Positions 17,069 to 25,257 of a stretch of DNA of 38,000 nucleotides are shown here, one piece after another. This DNA is from Flavobacteriaceae bacterium. Lineage in GTDB: Bacteria; Bacteroidota; Bacteroidia; Flavobacteriales; Flavobacteriaceae. Made by a program: the position numbers and the translations under genes. The stretch spans positions 1 through 38,000 of the forward strand of contig JAHEMZ010000023.1 of NCBI GenBank assembly GCA_024643385.1. Direction: 5' to 3'. Position 1 is the stretch's first letter. The number at the start of each line of letters is the position of its first letter. Under the pieces are notes generated by a model. It had not been told where the DNA came from and ran no database searches. It worked only from the letters and a program-made list of their open reading frames with translations.

Positions 17069-17407
17069 TTATACTGTAAAATCAATCATAGTTGGCGGTC
17101 CACGCTGTGCGCAATGAAAATAGGGGTTAAGATATACTTCTTGCGAAACTGAAAATGAAGTCTCATTTAGCGGTGCATCTACAAATAAGCTAATTGGGTA
17201 AATGGGGAGAAAACTAAAAGTAGAAAAGTGAAAATCGTAGATACTACAATCTAGATTCTTTTGATGCAAATGGACCTTGTTTTCCTTACAAACAAGGTGT
17301 TCATGATTTTCAAAAAGGTGTTCAAATTGCAATAAACTGGGAAATAGAAAAACCAAGGTGAGGATAACACCTAAGAAATGACTAATTATTTTCCTCTTCG
17401 CATTCAT
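17069..17407 (-). CDS. Small His/Cys-rich exported or membrane protein
   Basis: 112 residues with an N-terminal hydrophobic helix (about 7-27), probably a signal or anchor. The rest is rich in possible metal ligands: HLFENHEHLVC (30-40), HLHQKNLDC (46-54), His60, and His98-Cys99 followed by QRGPP. Small proteins of this layout are common just upstream of TonB receptors in flavobacteria; I know of no proven role. It overlaps the DUF6787 gene by ATGA and precedes the TonB receptor by 23 bases, which suggests a joint function, possibly metal sensing or handover. Confidence 0.8.
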   Translation of the reverse strand: MNAKRKIISHFLGVILTLVFLFPSLLQFEHLFENHEHLVCKENKVHLHQKNLDCSIYDFHFSTFSFLPIYPISLFVDAPLNETSFSVSQEVYLNPYFHCAQRGPPTMIDFTV

Positions 17408-17712
17408 GAACCTTCCAGTAGAAATTTTAATCCTAATGACTTAAGGATCTTCTTCACAAAATTCCAAAAGAAATCAAATTCCCCAAAAAGCCATCCAAAA
17501 AAAACGAGCAAGAATTGATAAAACACCAAAGTGGCAATAATGTACACACCGTTAAATGCCCACGGATTCATCTCTTTAAAGACTGTAAAAAATTTTAAGA
17601 GAGGCCCTGTAATTTTTGCGGCACTACTTCCGGTAATGGCAAATACCAAAAAGATAACTGCAAATTGCCAGTTATCGTTTACTTTCCATCTTTTTTTTAA
17701 CCCTTCGAACAT
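17404..17712 (-). CDS. DUF6787 family membrane protein
   Basis: 102 residues with two hydrophobic regions (about 17-40 and 54-77). The text WKVNDNWQFAVIFLVFAITGSSAAKITGPLL and YQFLLVFFGWLFGEFDFFWNFVKK matches the small Bacteroidetes family I know as DUF6787. It is sometimes mislabelled prolipoprotein diacylglyceryl transferase; at this size and without the Lgt motifs that label is unsupported. Its start overlaps the DUF6146 stop by one base (TAATG), and its stop overlaps the next gene by ATGA. Confidence 0.82.
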   Translation of the reverse strand: MFEGLKKRWKVNDNWQFAVIFLVFAITGSSAAKITGPLLKFFTVFKEMNPWAFNGVYIIATLVFYQFLLVFFGWLFGEFDFFWNFVKKILKSLGLKFLLEGS

Positions 17713-18131
17713 TAACCTCTCGATCCCGGAAATCGCTGATTGTATCTTTGTTGAAAATAAATAAAGTAATTGTATAACAAGTAATTTACCTCATAGCCAT
17801 AATCTACAGCATAATCATAATTAATTTCCTGTTGATAAAGGTTGGGGTCGTACCGCTGAAAATTGCGAACCCTTTGATTATACTCTGCCACAAACATTTG
17901 GTTTTTGGCCTCTAAAAATGTTTGCCCGTAATATCCGCGAGGTTGTTGAGTAACCAGCCAACTATTAAAACCGGGTTCTATAATGATGATCTCGTATTCG
18001 AGGGAATCATTTTTAATGTGAAGCGTGTCATTTTCGGCCATTGTCGATGGCTCTTTTCCGGTTGTCGATTTATAGGTATCGCAGCCGGCGAAGGTCAAAA
18101 TCAATGCCAATAGAACAAATACATATTTCAT
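17712..18131 (-). CDS. DUF6146 family lipoprotein
   Basis: 139 residues from the ATG at 18131, with a lipoprotein signal MKYVFVLLALILTFAGC. The mature part is Tyr/Asn/Gln-rich (QQPRGYYGQTF, NYDYAVDYGYEVNYLLYNYFIYF, QRYNQRFPGSRG), which matches the DUF6146 family, of unknown function. The frame also has an ATG at 18182, giving 17 more residues, but a -7 element (TAACTTTG, 18147-18154) lies inside that stretch and the signal peptide starts cleanly at 18131. It is the first gene of the run DUF6146-DUF6787-small protein-TonB receptor. Confidence 0.85.
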   Translation of the reverse strand: MKYVFVLLALILTFAGCDTYKSTTGKEPSTMAENDTLHIKNDSLEYEIIIIEPGFNSWLVTQQPRGYYGQTFLEAKNQMFVAEYNQRVRNFQRYDPNLYQQEINYDYAVDYGYEVNYLLYNYFIYFQQRYNQRFPGSRG

Positions 18132-18146
18132 AAATTTGCTTTTGAA

Positions 18147-18154
18147 CAAAGTTA
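18147..18154 (-). promoter_or_regulatory. -7 element upstream of the DUF6146-TonB operon
   Basis: The minus strand reads TAACTTTG, an exact TAnnTTTG match, 15 bases before the ATG at 18131. No TTG lies at the usual spacing. It decides the start codon. Confidence 0.5.
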
Positions 18155-18196
18155 AAAAAATCCTGTACTGATTAACTTTCATTTAACGGTGTTTAA

Positions 18197-18227
18197 CAAA
18201 AAAAATGCTCCAATAGTGGAGCATTTT
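18197..18227 (-). terminator. Rho-independent terminator after serA
   Basis: An 11-bp perfect stem AAAATGCTCCA (18202-18212) / TGGAGCATTTT (18217-18227) with loop ATAG, followed on the minus strand by a T-run. It lies about 36 bases after the serA stop. Confidence 0.9.
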
Positions 18228-18262
18228 AGCTGTTTGATCCAATGTTACCATTTTTGAAAGAA

Positions 18263-19213
18263 CTATTTTAAAATAGCAATTATTTGTTCTGCTAGTTCAG
18301 TACCTATTCTATCTTGTGCTTCGTCAGTTGCAGCTCCAATATGCGGACTTAAAGAAATGGAGTCATTCATCAGGACTTTAATGGCAGGAGTAGGTTCGTC
18401 TTCAAAAACATCCAAAGCGGCGAAAGCCAACTTTTTGTTATCTAAGGCTTCTACAAGGGCAACTTCATCAATAACACCCCCGCGAGCTGCATTGATCAAT
18501 CCGGCACCCTTTTTCATTTGAGTTAATTGTTCCTTTCCAATTATATAGCCTTTCTGAGCCGGCACATGTAGTGAGATAAAATCACTTTCGGCCAATAAAC
18601 TATCTAACGATTGGGTCTTAAAAGTAAAGGAGAGCGACTGGCCGTCGTAAAAGGACAATTCTACTTTCGCATTTTCCACATAGCTATCACTGTAAATAAC
18701 CTTCATGCCACATCCTAATGCAATTTTGGCAACTTCACGACCAATTCGCCCGAAGCCGATAATTCCCATTGTTTTTCCCCGTAATTCACGCCCTTTTGAA
18801 TAGGCCTTCTTGAGACTATTAAATTGTGTGTCGCCTTCCAGCGGCATATTTCGGTTCGCGTGATATAAGAAACGAACCCCGCCAAATAAGTGGGCAAAGA
18901 CCAACTCTGCTACTGAAGCCGAAGAAGCAGCAGGGGTATTGATCACGCTCAATCCTTTTTCACGTGCGTACGCAACGTCAATATTGTCCATTCCTACACC
19001 TCCACGCCCAATGATCTTTATACTGGGGCAGGCATCGATGATGTCTTTTCTCACTTGTGTGGCACTTCGCACCAATATCACATCAACCTGATGCTCGTTG
19101 ATAAAATTAATAAGTTGTTCTTGAGCCACTTTAGTGGTGATCACTTCAATTCCACCTGCTTGCAGGGCATCAATTCCACTTTGAGAAATTCCGTCGTTCG
19201 CTAATACTTTCAT
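18263..19213 (-). CDS. serA: D-3-phosphoglycerate dehydrogenase (short form)
   Basis: 316 residues. SerA oxidises 3-phosphoglycerate in the first step of serine synthesis. The NAD-binding loop is GFGRIG (153-158). Catalytic residues are Arg244 (NAARGGVID), Glu273 (DVFEDEP) and His291 (SPHIGAAT). VRSATQVRKDII and GRGGVGMDNID are typical. The chain stops after the catalytic domains, so the C-terminal ACT domain used for serine feedback in long forms is absent. It lies 3 bases after serC on the same strand, giving the first two enzymes of the pathway in one operon; serB is not in the window. Confidence 0.94.
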   Translation of the reverse strand: MKVLANDGISQSGIDALQAGGIEVITTKVAQEQLINFINEHQVDVILVRSATQVRKDIIDACPSIKIIGRGGVGMDNIDVAYAREKGLSVINTPAASSASVAELVFAHLFGGVRFLYHANRNMPLEGDTQFNSLKKAYSKGRELRGKTMGIIGFGRIGREVAKIALGCGMKVIYSDSYVENAKVELSFYDGQSLSFTFKTQSLDSLLAESDFISLHVPAQKGYIIGKEQLTQMKKGAGLINAARGGVIDEVALVEALDNKKLAFAALDVFEDEPTPAIKVLMNDSISLSPHIGAATDEAQDRIGTELAEQIIAILK

Positions 19214-19216
19214 TGA

Positions 19217-20281
19217 TTATAATTTTCTTGCAAATTCATTCATAACATCTACCAGCACTTTTACACTATCGAAAGGCATGGCATTATAGATGGAGGCTCT
19301 ATAGCCACCCACACTGCGATGTCCATTTATTCCCACTATACCGGCCGATTTCCACATTTCATCGAACAGTTGATTGGAAATTCCTTCTTTTAAATTAAAG
19401 GTAACATTCATCTTAGAACGATCTTCTTTTTGTGCAAATCCAACAAACAGAGGATTTCTGTCTATTTCATCATAGAGAATTTTCGATTTCTGATCATTTA
19501 TTTTTTCAATGGCTGAAATACCGCCTAAGTTTTTTAACCATTCTAAAGTTAGCATGGAAACGTACACCGCGAAAACCGCTGGTGTGTTATACATGCTTTC
19601 CTTATCAATATGCTCACGGTAATCAAGCATCGCCGGGATACTACGACTTACCTTTCCTAAAATAGATTCTTTGATTACCACCAGGGTAGTACCGGCAGGC
19701 CCCATATTCTTTTGAGCCCCCGCATAGATAAGATCGAATTTAGAAAAGTCCAATTGCCTAGAAAAAATATCGCTACTCATATCACATACCAAGGGAACTG
19801 AAACTTTTGGGAATTCAAAAATTTGCGTTCCAAAAATGGTATTGTTGCTGGTGCAGTGAACGTAATCGACCCCATCAGGGATCGTATAGTTTTTTGGGAT
19901 ATAATTGAAATTATGGTCTTTGGAAGAGGCAACTTCAACCACTTCACCAAAAAGTTTTGCTTCTTTCAACGCTTTTGAAGACCAGGTTCCGGTATTGAGA
20001 TAAGCCGCTTTTTTTTCTAACAAATTATAAGCTGCCATTAAAAATTGTGTACTGGCACCTCCTTGCAGAAATAGGGCCTTATATCCTTTATTTTCCAATC
20101 CTAAAAGCTCTAATGCCAAGGCACACGCCTTGTCCATAACGGCGACAAAGTCCTTACTTCTATGGGAGATCTCAATAATGGATAAATCAGATCCATTAAA
20201 ATTAAGAAGTGCATCGGCGGATTGTTGTAATACCTCTTGCGGTAGAATACACGGACCAGCACTAAAATTATGTTTTTTCAT
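19217..20281 (-). CDS. serC: Phosphoserine aminotransferase
   Basis: 354 residues. It converts 3-phosphohydroxypyruvate and glutamate to phosphoserine, and also serves pyridoxal phosphate synthesis in some bacteria. It starts MKKHNFSAGPCILP, with ISHRS (38-42), QGGAS (73-77) and the PLP lysine Lys191 in YAGAQKNMGPAG. Arg residues near MNVTFNLKEG and HRSVGGYRASIYNAMP are the usual phosphate-binding region. It is the first gene of the serC-serA pair (3-base gap). About 138 bases separate it from the acyl-CoA reductase gene upstream, with only a degenerate -7 candidate between. Confidence 0.95.
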   Translation of the reverse strand: MKKHNFSAGPCILPQEVLQQSADALLNFNGSDLSIIEISHRSKDFVAVMDKACALALELLGLENKGYKALFLQGGASTQFLMAAYNLLEKKAAYLNTGTWSSKALKEAKLFGEVVEVASSKDHNFNYIPKNYTIPDGVDYVHCTSNNTIFGTQIFEFPKVSVPLVCDMSSDIFSRQLDFSKFDLIYAGAQKNMGPAGTTLVVIKESILGKVSRSIPAMLDYREHIDKESMYNTPAVFAVYVSMLTLEWLKNLGGISAIEKINDQKSKILYDEIDRNPLFVGFAQKEDRSKMNVTFNLKEGISNQLFDEMWKSAGIVGINGHRSVGGYRASIYNAMPFDSVKVLVDVMNEFARKL

Positions 20282-20419
20282 GTATGATCAATTTCAACTA
20301 CAAAGATGTGAAATATCATACCATTCTAGGTTAAAATGTCCACAAATTATCAAGAGAATTTCAACAAAAACCCCTGTGAACGCTACGAAAACCTTTTCGT
20401 TTTTGGTGCCCTTCACTTC

Positions 20420-21436
20420 TTATAAATTCAATAAGAACTCCATGGTATCTTTCCCGTCGGCATAGTCCCATAATTTCGGAGATTGAGTTGCTCCAAACGC
20501 AACTACCTGCTCAATATTCACTTGTCCAACCACACATTGAATTTCATCGCTATGTTGTCGAAGCTTATCAGTTAAGGAGTCAATATGTTCATAATACTCA
20601 TAGAATACCACGGAAATAGGGGATGAGAAACCAGTGTCTTCCTTTAGAAGCAAAAATTCGTTGTCTAGTAACGGAATGTTACTCATTAAATAAACTGCTT
20701 TATTGTAGTCGTAGTTGTTGATATATTTATGGTTGTTGATGATCTCTTTCCAGCGGTACATTCCTTGAAAAAAGGCGTCAAAACTACTTCCTTTCGGAAG
20801 GAATATTTTAGATATATTTCGACATCCTAATCCAAAGTAACTAAATATATCATCGGCCAAAGCCCCCAGTTGCTCCGATGTTTCGTTACCCGTTAGAATG
20901 GCAACGCTATTTCTATTTTTGCGAATGATATTAGGATATTTTCCGAAATAGTGCTCAAAATAAAGAGACGTATTGTTACTGCCAGTTGCAATTACAGCAT
21001 CAAAGTTGGTGAGTTTTTCCTCTGAAAACTGGATCATTTCACGAAAACCAGATGCAATTGTAATTAATTTTTCAGCTAAAAACGGCAGCAGTATCCTGTC
21101 ATTAGAGGATAGTTTGGACAATACTTTATTCCCGGAAATCAATACTGTAATAAAGTCGTGAAAACCTACCAAAGGTATATTTCCTGCCATAATGACGGCT
21201 ACGGTCTTTGGTTGTGTATTTGAAAAGGTATAGGTATTTGTCCACTGTAATAAGTTCGGCATTGTTAACGCTTCACTCCATTTTTTTAGCGCGAAATTAA
21301 TATTTTGAGGGGTGAACCAACCGTTGTGATGATAGGCTTTTTCGACAATCCATTGATCATTGATATTTCCGGTGGAAAGTTCTCCCATATAATGTCCCAA
21401 CTCAACAAAAGCGTTAATTCTTTCTTGTATTTGCAT
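20420..21436 (-). CDS. Acyl-CoA reductase, LuxC family
   Basis: 338 residues. It resembles LuxC-type acyl-CoA/fatty-acid reductases of the aldehyde dehydrogenase superfamily. VIMAGNIPLVGFHDFITVLISGN (81-103) corresponds to the nucleotide-binding region, and Cys205 in FGLGCRNISK is the likely acyl-accepting Cys. It is shorter than the ~480 residues of true LuxC. There are no luxABDE genes, so it is not part of bioluminescence. It is divergent from the ferredoxin gene (36 bases between annotated starts on the two strands) and upstream of serC-serA. The physiological acyl substrate is unknown. Confidence 0.85.
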   Translation of the reverse strand: MQIQERINAFVELGHYMGELSTGNINDQWIVEKAYHHNGWFTPQNINFALKKWSEALTMPNLLQWTNTYTFSNTQPKTVAVIMAGNIPLVGFHDFITVLISGNKVLSKLSSNDRILLPFLAEKLITIASGFREMIQFSEEKLTNFDAVIATGSNNTSLYFEHYFGKYPNIIRKNRNSVAILTGNETSEQLGALADDIFSYFGLGCRNISKIFLPKGSSFDAFFQGMYRWKEIINNHKYINNYDYNKAVYLMSNIPLLDNEFLLLKEDTGFSSPISVVFYEYYEHIDSLTDKLRQHSDEIQCVVGQVNIEQVVAFGATQSPKLWDYADGKDTMEFLLNL

Positions 21437-21443
21437 TCTTTGT

Positions 21444-21852
<409 letters not shown>

Positions 21853-21872
21853 ATAAAGTCTATTACAATTAT

Positions 21873-22313
21873 TTATTTGGCATCGTTGATCTCGATCCAA
21901 TGACCATCAGGATCCTGAATATAAATTTGATGAATCCCATCTTGCCTTAATTGAATTTTTTGCTTTTCTCCAAACCAATCTTCAAAAGGCACGTTGTTCT
22001 GATTTAAATGGTTTACAAAAGCAGTTATATCAACCGTGCTTAAAGCCAAATGATGCGCCTTGTTTGGGACGATATTGGCATTTTCCATTTGAATTAAATG
22101 CAACTCATGGGAATCACCCAAAGAAAACCATCTGATCTGCGGATTATTCGCAGGATTCTCGATTTCTGTTAACAGCAGGACAGTTTTAAAAAAAAGTACA
22201 CTTGTATCCATATTACTCACCACAAAAGCATCGTGATTGTATTTGGGCGCCACCGACTGAGCATGAGCGGTAACGCTCCAAACAAATAGTGATAAAAATA
22301 AAATTTTCTTCAT
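21873..22313 (-). CDS. Secreted VOC (glyoxalase-like) family protein
   Basis: 146 residues from the ATG at 22313. A signal peptide (MKKILFLSLFVWSVTAHAQ) indicates export, which is unusual for this fold. The domain is vicinal-oxygen-chelate-like: NHDAFVVSNMDTSVLFFKTVLLL at the start, HELHLIQM, AHHLALSTVDITAFVNHL and IYIQDPDGHWIEIND at the end, as in glyoxalase I or bleomycin-resistance relatives. His and Glu metal-binding candidates are present, but the reaction is unknown. An ATG at 22337 is in frame but lies inside the terminator of the next gene, so the shorter start is preferred. Confidence 0.85.
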   Translation of the reverse strand: MKKILFLSLFVWSVTAHAQSVAPKYNHDAFVVSNMDTSVLFFKTVLLLTEIENPANNPQIRWFSLGDSHELHLIQMENANIVPNKAHHLALSTVDITAFVNHLNQNNVPFEDWFGEKQKIQLRQDGIHQIYIQDPDGHWIEINDAK

Positions 22314-22327
22314 AGGAATTAAATAAA

Positions 22328-22353
22328 AAGCCTCCATCTATAGAAGGAGGCTT
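22328..22353 (-). terminator. Rho-independent terminator after the gene at 22383
   Basis: Stem AAGCCTCC / GGAGGCTT with a ten-base loop, followed on the minus strand by TTTATTT. It lies 30 bases past the stop of the 99-residue protein gene and just before the VOC gene start. Confidence 0.8.
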
Positions 22354-22382
22354 CGTTATATAAAAGGATAGTTAGTTGAAAA

Positions 22383-22682
22383 TTAATTGTCTTTCTTTTT
22401 CTTATCAACTTCTAACTTACGATTTGCTTCGTTTGAAATCAAAGCTTTTTTAGCTTCACTTTTCTGTGTTGCAACTTCGGATTGATTTGATTTCTTTAAA
22501 TCAGCTTTTTCAGCTTCTACATCAGCTTTGATAACAGTAGCCGCATCACTGTTTGTATTATTTATTAATTTAGCCGGAGCCTCCTTTTTAACAGCAGGTT
22601 TTACATCGGCATCTCTAGTTTGAGCTTGAGCAACAACACTTGTAAGTGCTATAGCGCAAAGGGTGGTAATTAATTTTTTCAT
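22383..22682 (-). CDS. Small secreted Lys/Ala/Glu-rich protein
   Basis: 99 residues with a signal peptide (MKKLITTLCAIALTSVVAQAQ). The mature part is low-complexity, charged and likely helical (KADVEAEKADLKKSNQ, ATQKSEAKKALISNEANRK), ending KKKKDN. I do not recognise a family or function. It is bracketed by its own -7 element (22719-22726) and terminator. The next upstream gene (22766) encodes a protein of similar type with a related C-terminal KKDN. Confidence 0.72.
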   Translation of the reverse strand: MKKLITTLCAIALTSVVAQAQTRDADVKPAVKKEAPAKLINNTNSDAATVIKADVEAEKADLKKSNQSEVATQKSEAKKALISNEANRKLEVDKKKKDN

Positions 22683-22718
22683 AGGATAAATTCAATTTAA
22701 TTAGTTGTTCTATAATCT

Positions 22719-22726
22719 CAAAAGTA
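22719..22726 (-). promoter_or_regulatory. -7 element of the gene at 22383-22682
   Basis: The minus strand reads TACTTTTG, an exact TAnnTTTG match, 36 bases before the ATG. A TTG lies only 13 bases upstream of it, too close for the usual -33. Confidence 0.42.
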
Positions 22727-22765
22727 ATAATTTAATTTTCAAATTGATACACGAATCAAAAAAAA

Positions 22766-23248
22766 TTAATTGTCCTTTTTACTTTTTAATTTGGACATAC
22801 CTTTAGGTCGACTTTCCAAGCGCTTCCTATTTTCCTCTAATTCTTTTAACTGCGCTTGTTTTTTTTCCTCTAATATTTTTTTCTCCGCCTCCGCTTTTAC
22901 CTTTTCAGCTTCGATGGAAGCTTTTAATGCTGCTTCTTGTTTTTCTTTGGCTGCTTCGATAGCGGCTTCGTTTGCCTGGTCTATGGAAATTTGTTCAGAA
23001 GTGACTTTATTTTCTTTGGCAACTTCTTTGTTTTCATAATATTGCTGATCCACTTTGTCATTACCTTCAATAATCAATGCACCTTTTTCCTCATCAGTAT
23101 CTATAACTTCAGTAATGATGACCTTGCTGCCTTCTTTTTTTACAATTTTAGTGACCGTGGTCTCTTCTTGGATGGTTTTGTTTTCCTGGGCTGACAAAGG
23201 GAGGTAAACGATGGCTAAGAGCCATAAGAATGTATATTTTGATATCAT
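22766..23248 (-). CDS. Secreted coiled-coil protein, unknown function
   Basis: 160 residues with a signal peptide (MISKYTFLWLLAIVYLPLSAQ). A beta-like segment (VTKIVKKEGSKVIITEVID) precedes a long Ala/Glu/Lys helix (about residues 85-148; AAIEAAKEKQEAALKASIEA, LKELEENRKRLESR) that looks like a coiled coil. It ends LKSKKDN. I do not recognise a family. It is encoded on the minus strand and divergent from ychF, with 137 bases between. A structural or envelope role is possible but not shown. Confidence 0.72.
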   Translation of the reverse strand: MISKYTFLWLLAIVYLPLSAQENKTIQEETTVTKIVKKEGSKVIITEVIDTDEEKGALIIEGNDKVDQQYYENKEVAKENKVTSEQISIDQANEAAIEAAKEKQEAALKASIEAEKVKAEAEKKILEEKKQAQLKELEENRKRLESRPKGMSKLKSKKDN

Positions 23249-23346
23249 TTCATTGGTTTTTAGAATTCTGACACAAATTAGTCAATTTTTCAAGATTTAA
23301 TCTTAAAAGGAGGTTATAAAATGCCGTAAAACTTATCCATAACTAA

Positions 23347-23354
23347 TATATTTG
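23347..23354 (+). promoter_or_regulatory. -7 element of ychF
   Basis: TATATTTG is an exact TAnnTTTG match, 31 bases before the ychF ATG. No TTG at -33 spacing. Confidence 0.5.
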
Positions 23355-23385
23355 CAGCCTTAAAATAAGAATAAGCCTAATTTAT

Positions 23386-24480
23386 ATGAAAGCAGGAATT
23401 GTTGGATTGCCTAATGTTGGAAAATCAACCCTATTTAATTGTCTTTCCAATGCGAAAGCACAAAGTGCAAATTTCCCATTTTGTACCATTGAACCAAATA
23501 TTGGGGTGGTTAATGTACCGGATGCTCGCCTGGTGAAGCTTGAAGAATTGGTAAAACCGGAAAGGGTACTTCCTGCTACGGTTGAGATCGTTGATATTGC
23601 TGGTTTGGTGAAAGGGGCGAGTAAGGGAGAGGGCCTTGGTAATCAATTCCTGGGGAATATCAGAGAAACGGATGCAATTTTGCACGTATTGAGGTGTTTC
23701 GATAATGACAATATAGTTCATGTGGATGGCAGTGTTGACCCCGTTCGCGACAAAGAGACCATCGATATCGAACTTCAGTTAAAAGATTATGATACAGTAG
23801 AGAAACGAATCGAAAAAGTATTTCGTGCCGCTCGAACCGGAAATAAAGAAGCGCAAAAAGAATTACAGGCATTAGAGAAAGTCAAAGCAGGATTAGCTTC
23901 AGGAATTTCTGTGCGTGCGATTGAACTGACGGAAGAAGAACGACTAGAATATATCAATAATGTCCAATTCATTACTGACAAACCTGTACTTTACGTTTGT
24001 AATGTGGATGAAGGTGCGGCCGTTACCGGAAATAATTATGTTGATAAAGTAAAGGCTGCTGTAGCAAATGAAAAGGCTGAAGTTATAGTACTGGCTGTGG
24101 GCACGGAGGCAGATATTACTGAATTAGATTCTTTTGAAGAGCGCCAAATGTTCTTGGAAGATCTAGGCTTATCCGAGCCGGGGTCAGCGAAGCTTATCCG
24201 TGGGGCCTATAAACTGTTAAAATTGCAAACCTATTTCACGGCAGGCGTAAAAGAAGTAAGAGCTTGGACAATACCTGTTGGAGCTACTGCACCACAGGCC
24301 GCAGGGGTCATTCATAGTGACTTCGAGAAGGGGTTTATTCGCGCAGAAGTGATCAAATATAACGATTATGTTACCTATGGAAGTGAATCAAAGGTGCGTG
24401 AAGCAGGCAAACTGGGCGTTGAAGGTAAAGAGTATATTGTGCAGGACGGCGATGTAATGCATTTCAGATTTAATGTCTAA
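23386..24480 (+). CDS. ychF: Ribosome-binding ATPase/GTPase YchF
   Basis: 364 residues, the standard length. YchF (OLA1 family) is an Obg-type P-loop NTPase that binds ribosomes and prefers ATP. The P-loop is GLPNVGKS (7-14), the G3 region is [21 protein letters not shown], and the base-specificity motif is NVDE instead of NKxD, as expected for the ATP-preferring group. The C-terminal TGS domain follows, with [41 protein letters not shown] and [15 protein letters not shown]. It is monocistronic, with convergent or divergent neighbours. Confidence 0.97.
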   Translation: MKAGIVGLPNVGKSTLFNCLSNAKAQSANFPFCTIEPNIGVVNVPDARLVKLEELVKPERVLPATVEIVDIAGLVKGASKGEGLGNQFLGNIRETDAILHVLRCFDNDNIVHVDGSVDPVRDKETIDIELQLKDYDTVEKRIEKVFRAARTGNKEAQKELQALEKVKAGLASGISVRAIELTEEERLEYINNVQFITDKPVLYVCNVDEGAAVTGNNYVDKVKAAVANEKAEVIVLAVGTEADITELDSFEERQMFLEDLGLSEPGSAKLIRGAYKLLKLQTYFTAGVKEVRAWTIPVGATAPQAAGVIHSDFEKGFIRAEVIKYNDYVTYGSESKVREAGKLGVEGKEYIVQDGDVMHFRFNV

Positions 24481-24496
24481 AACTCTATTTTTTATA

Positions 24497-25084
24497 CTAT
24501 TCTAACTCTTCGAAAGTCTTAGAAATACAGCTGAAAGTATCCTTGTGATCTTCTTCTTTCGAGCCTAAGGTCCATTGTAAAAACATATAAAGGGTATCCT
24601 TGCCTTCGACAAAGGTGATGAGGTAATAAACGTCGAAATCCAAGCCTGCCGGAAAACCGAACAATTCAATTTGCTCTGCCGGTAATCCGTTTAATTCATA
24701 GGATTTAGGCTCACTTTGCCTTTTCAAAACCATTCCTTTGGTGAATAAGCTAAGTTGTATATTACGGTAATTGCCAATGGTGGACAAGCTGTCAGCAATA
24801 AGACCTTCTCTTGTGAAGTTTTCTATGAATGCCGTTTTAGGTTCATCAATAATGGCGGCATACATTTCCTCAAAAATATCTTCTAACTGCAAAGAAGCAT
24901 CAGAATTCAATGTTTTGGTTACCGTCATATTCTCAGGAACTTCAATGGAATAGCTATTATTAACCTCTTGCAGCTTAAAATTTGAGGTATCGATGTTGCA
25001 GGTTGCTTTTGCATCTGAATTATTACAGGCGTATAGGGTTGATAAGGCAATAACAACCACCAAAAAATACTGTATTTTTTTCAT
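24497..25084 (-). CDS. Lipoprotein of unknown function
   Basis: 195 residues with a lipoprotein signal (MKKIQYFLVVVIALSTLYAC, Cys20). The mature part has YSIEVPENMTVTKTLNSDASLQLEDIFEEMYAAIIDEPKTAF and a late VYYLITFVEGKDTLYMFLQWTLGSKEEDHKDTF, which resembles small flavobacterial PsbP-like or stress lipoproteins, but I cannot name a family with confidence. It is convergent with ychF (16 bases between stops). It is divergent from parE, with 173 bases between and no strong promoter seen. Confidence 0.75.
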   Translation of the reverse strand: MKKIQYFLVVVIALSTLYACNNSDAKATCNIDTSNFKLQEVNNSYSIEVPENMTVTKTLNSDASLQLEDIFEEMYAAIIDEPKTAFIENFTREGLIADSLSTIGNYRNIQLSLFTKGMVLKRQSEPKSYELNGLPAEQIELFGFPAGLDFDVYYLITFVEGKDTLYMFLQWTLGSKEEDHKDTFSCISKTFEELE

Positions 25085-25257
25085 AATTTAAGTCACTTTA
25101 ATTTGACGTGCGAAAGGTACTTAATTCTATATTGATTTAAATGCTGAAACCCCAATTTTCTTAACAATTTGCCACTTTTTTTGTTAATTACTTTAGCTGA
25201 TTATGGTTTTAATTTTTAGGGTGAAATTTTATATTAGCCGATACAGAACCTAATAGA

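Noticed and set aside
20420-21436. LuxC homologue as a sign of bioluminescence genes
   Set aside because: No luciferase, LuxD or LuxE genes are present, and the protein is shorter than true LuxC.
25085-25257. Possible regulatory RNA or tRNA upstream of parE
   Set aside because: No cloverleaf, conserved loop sequence or terminator hairpin is visible; AT-rich intergenic DNA only.
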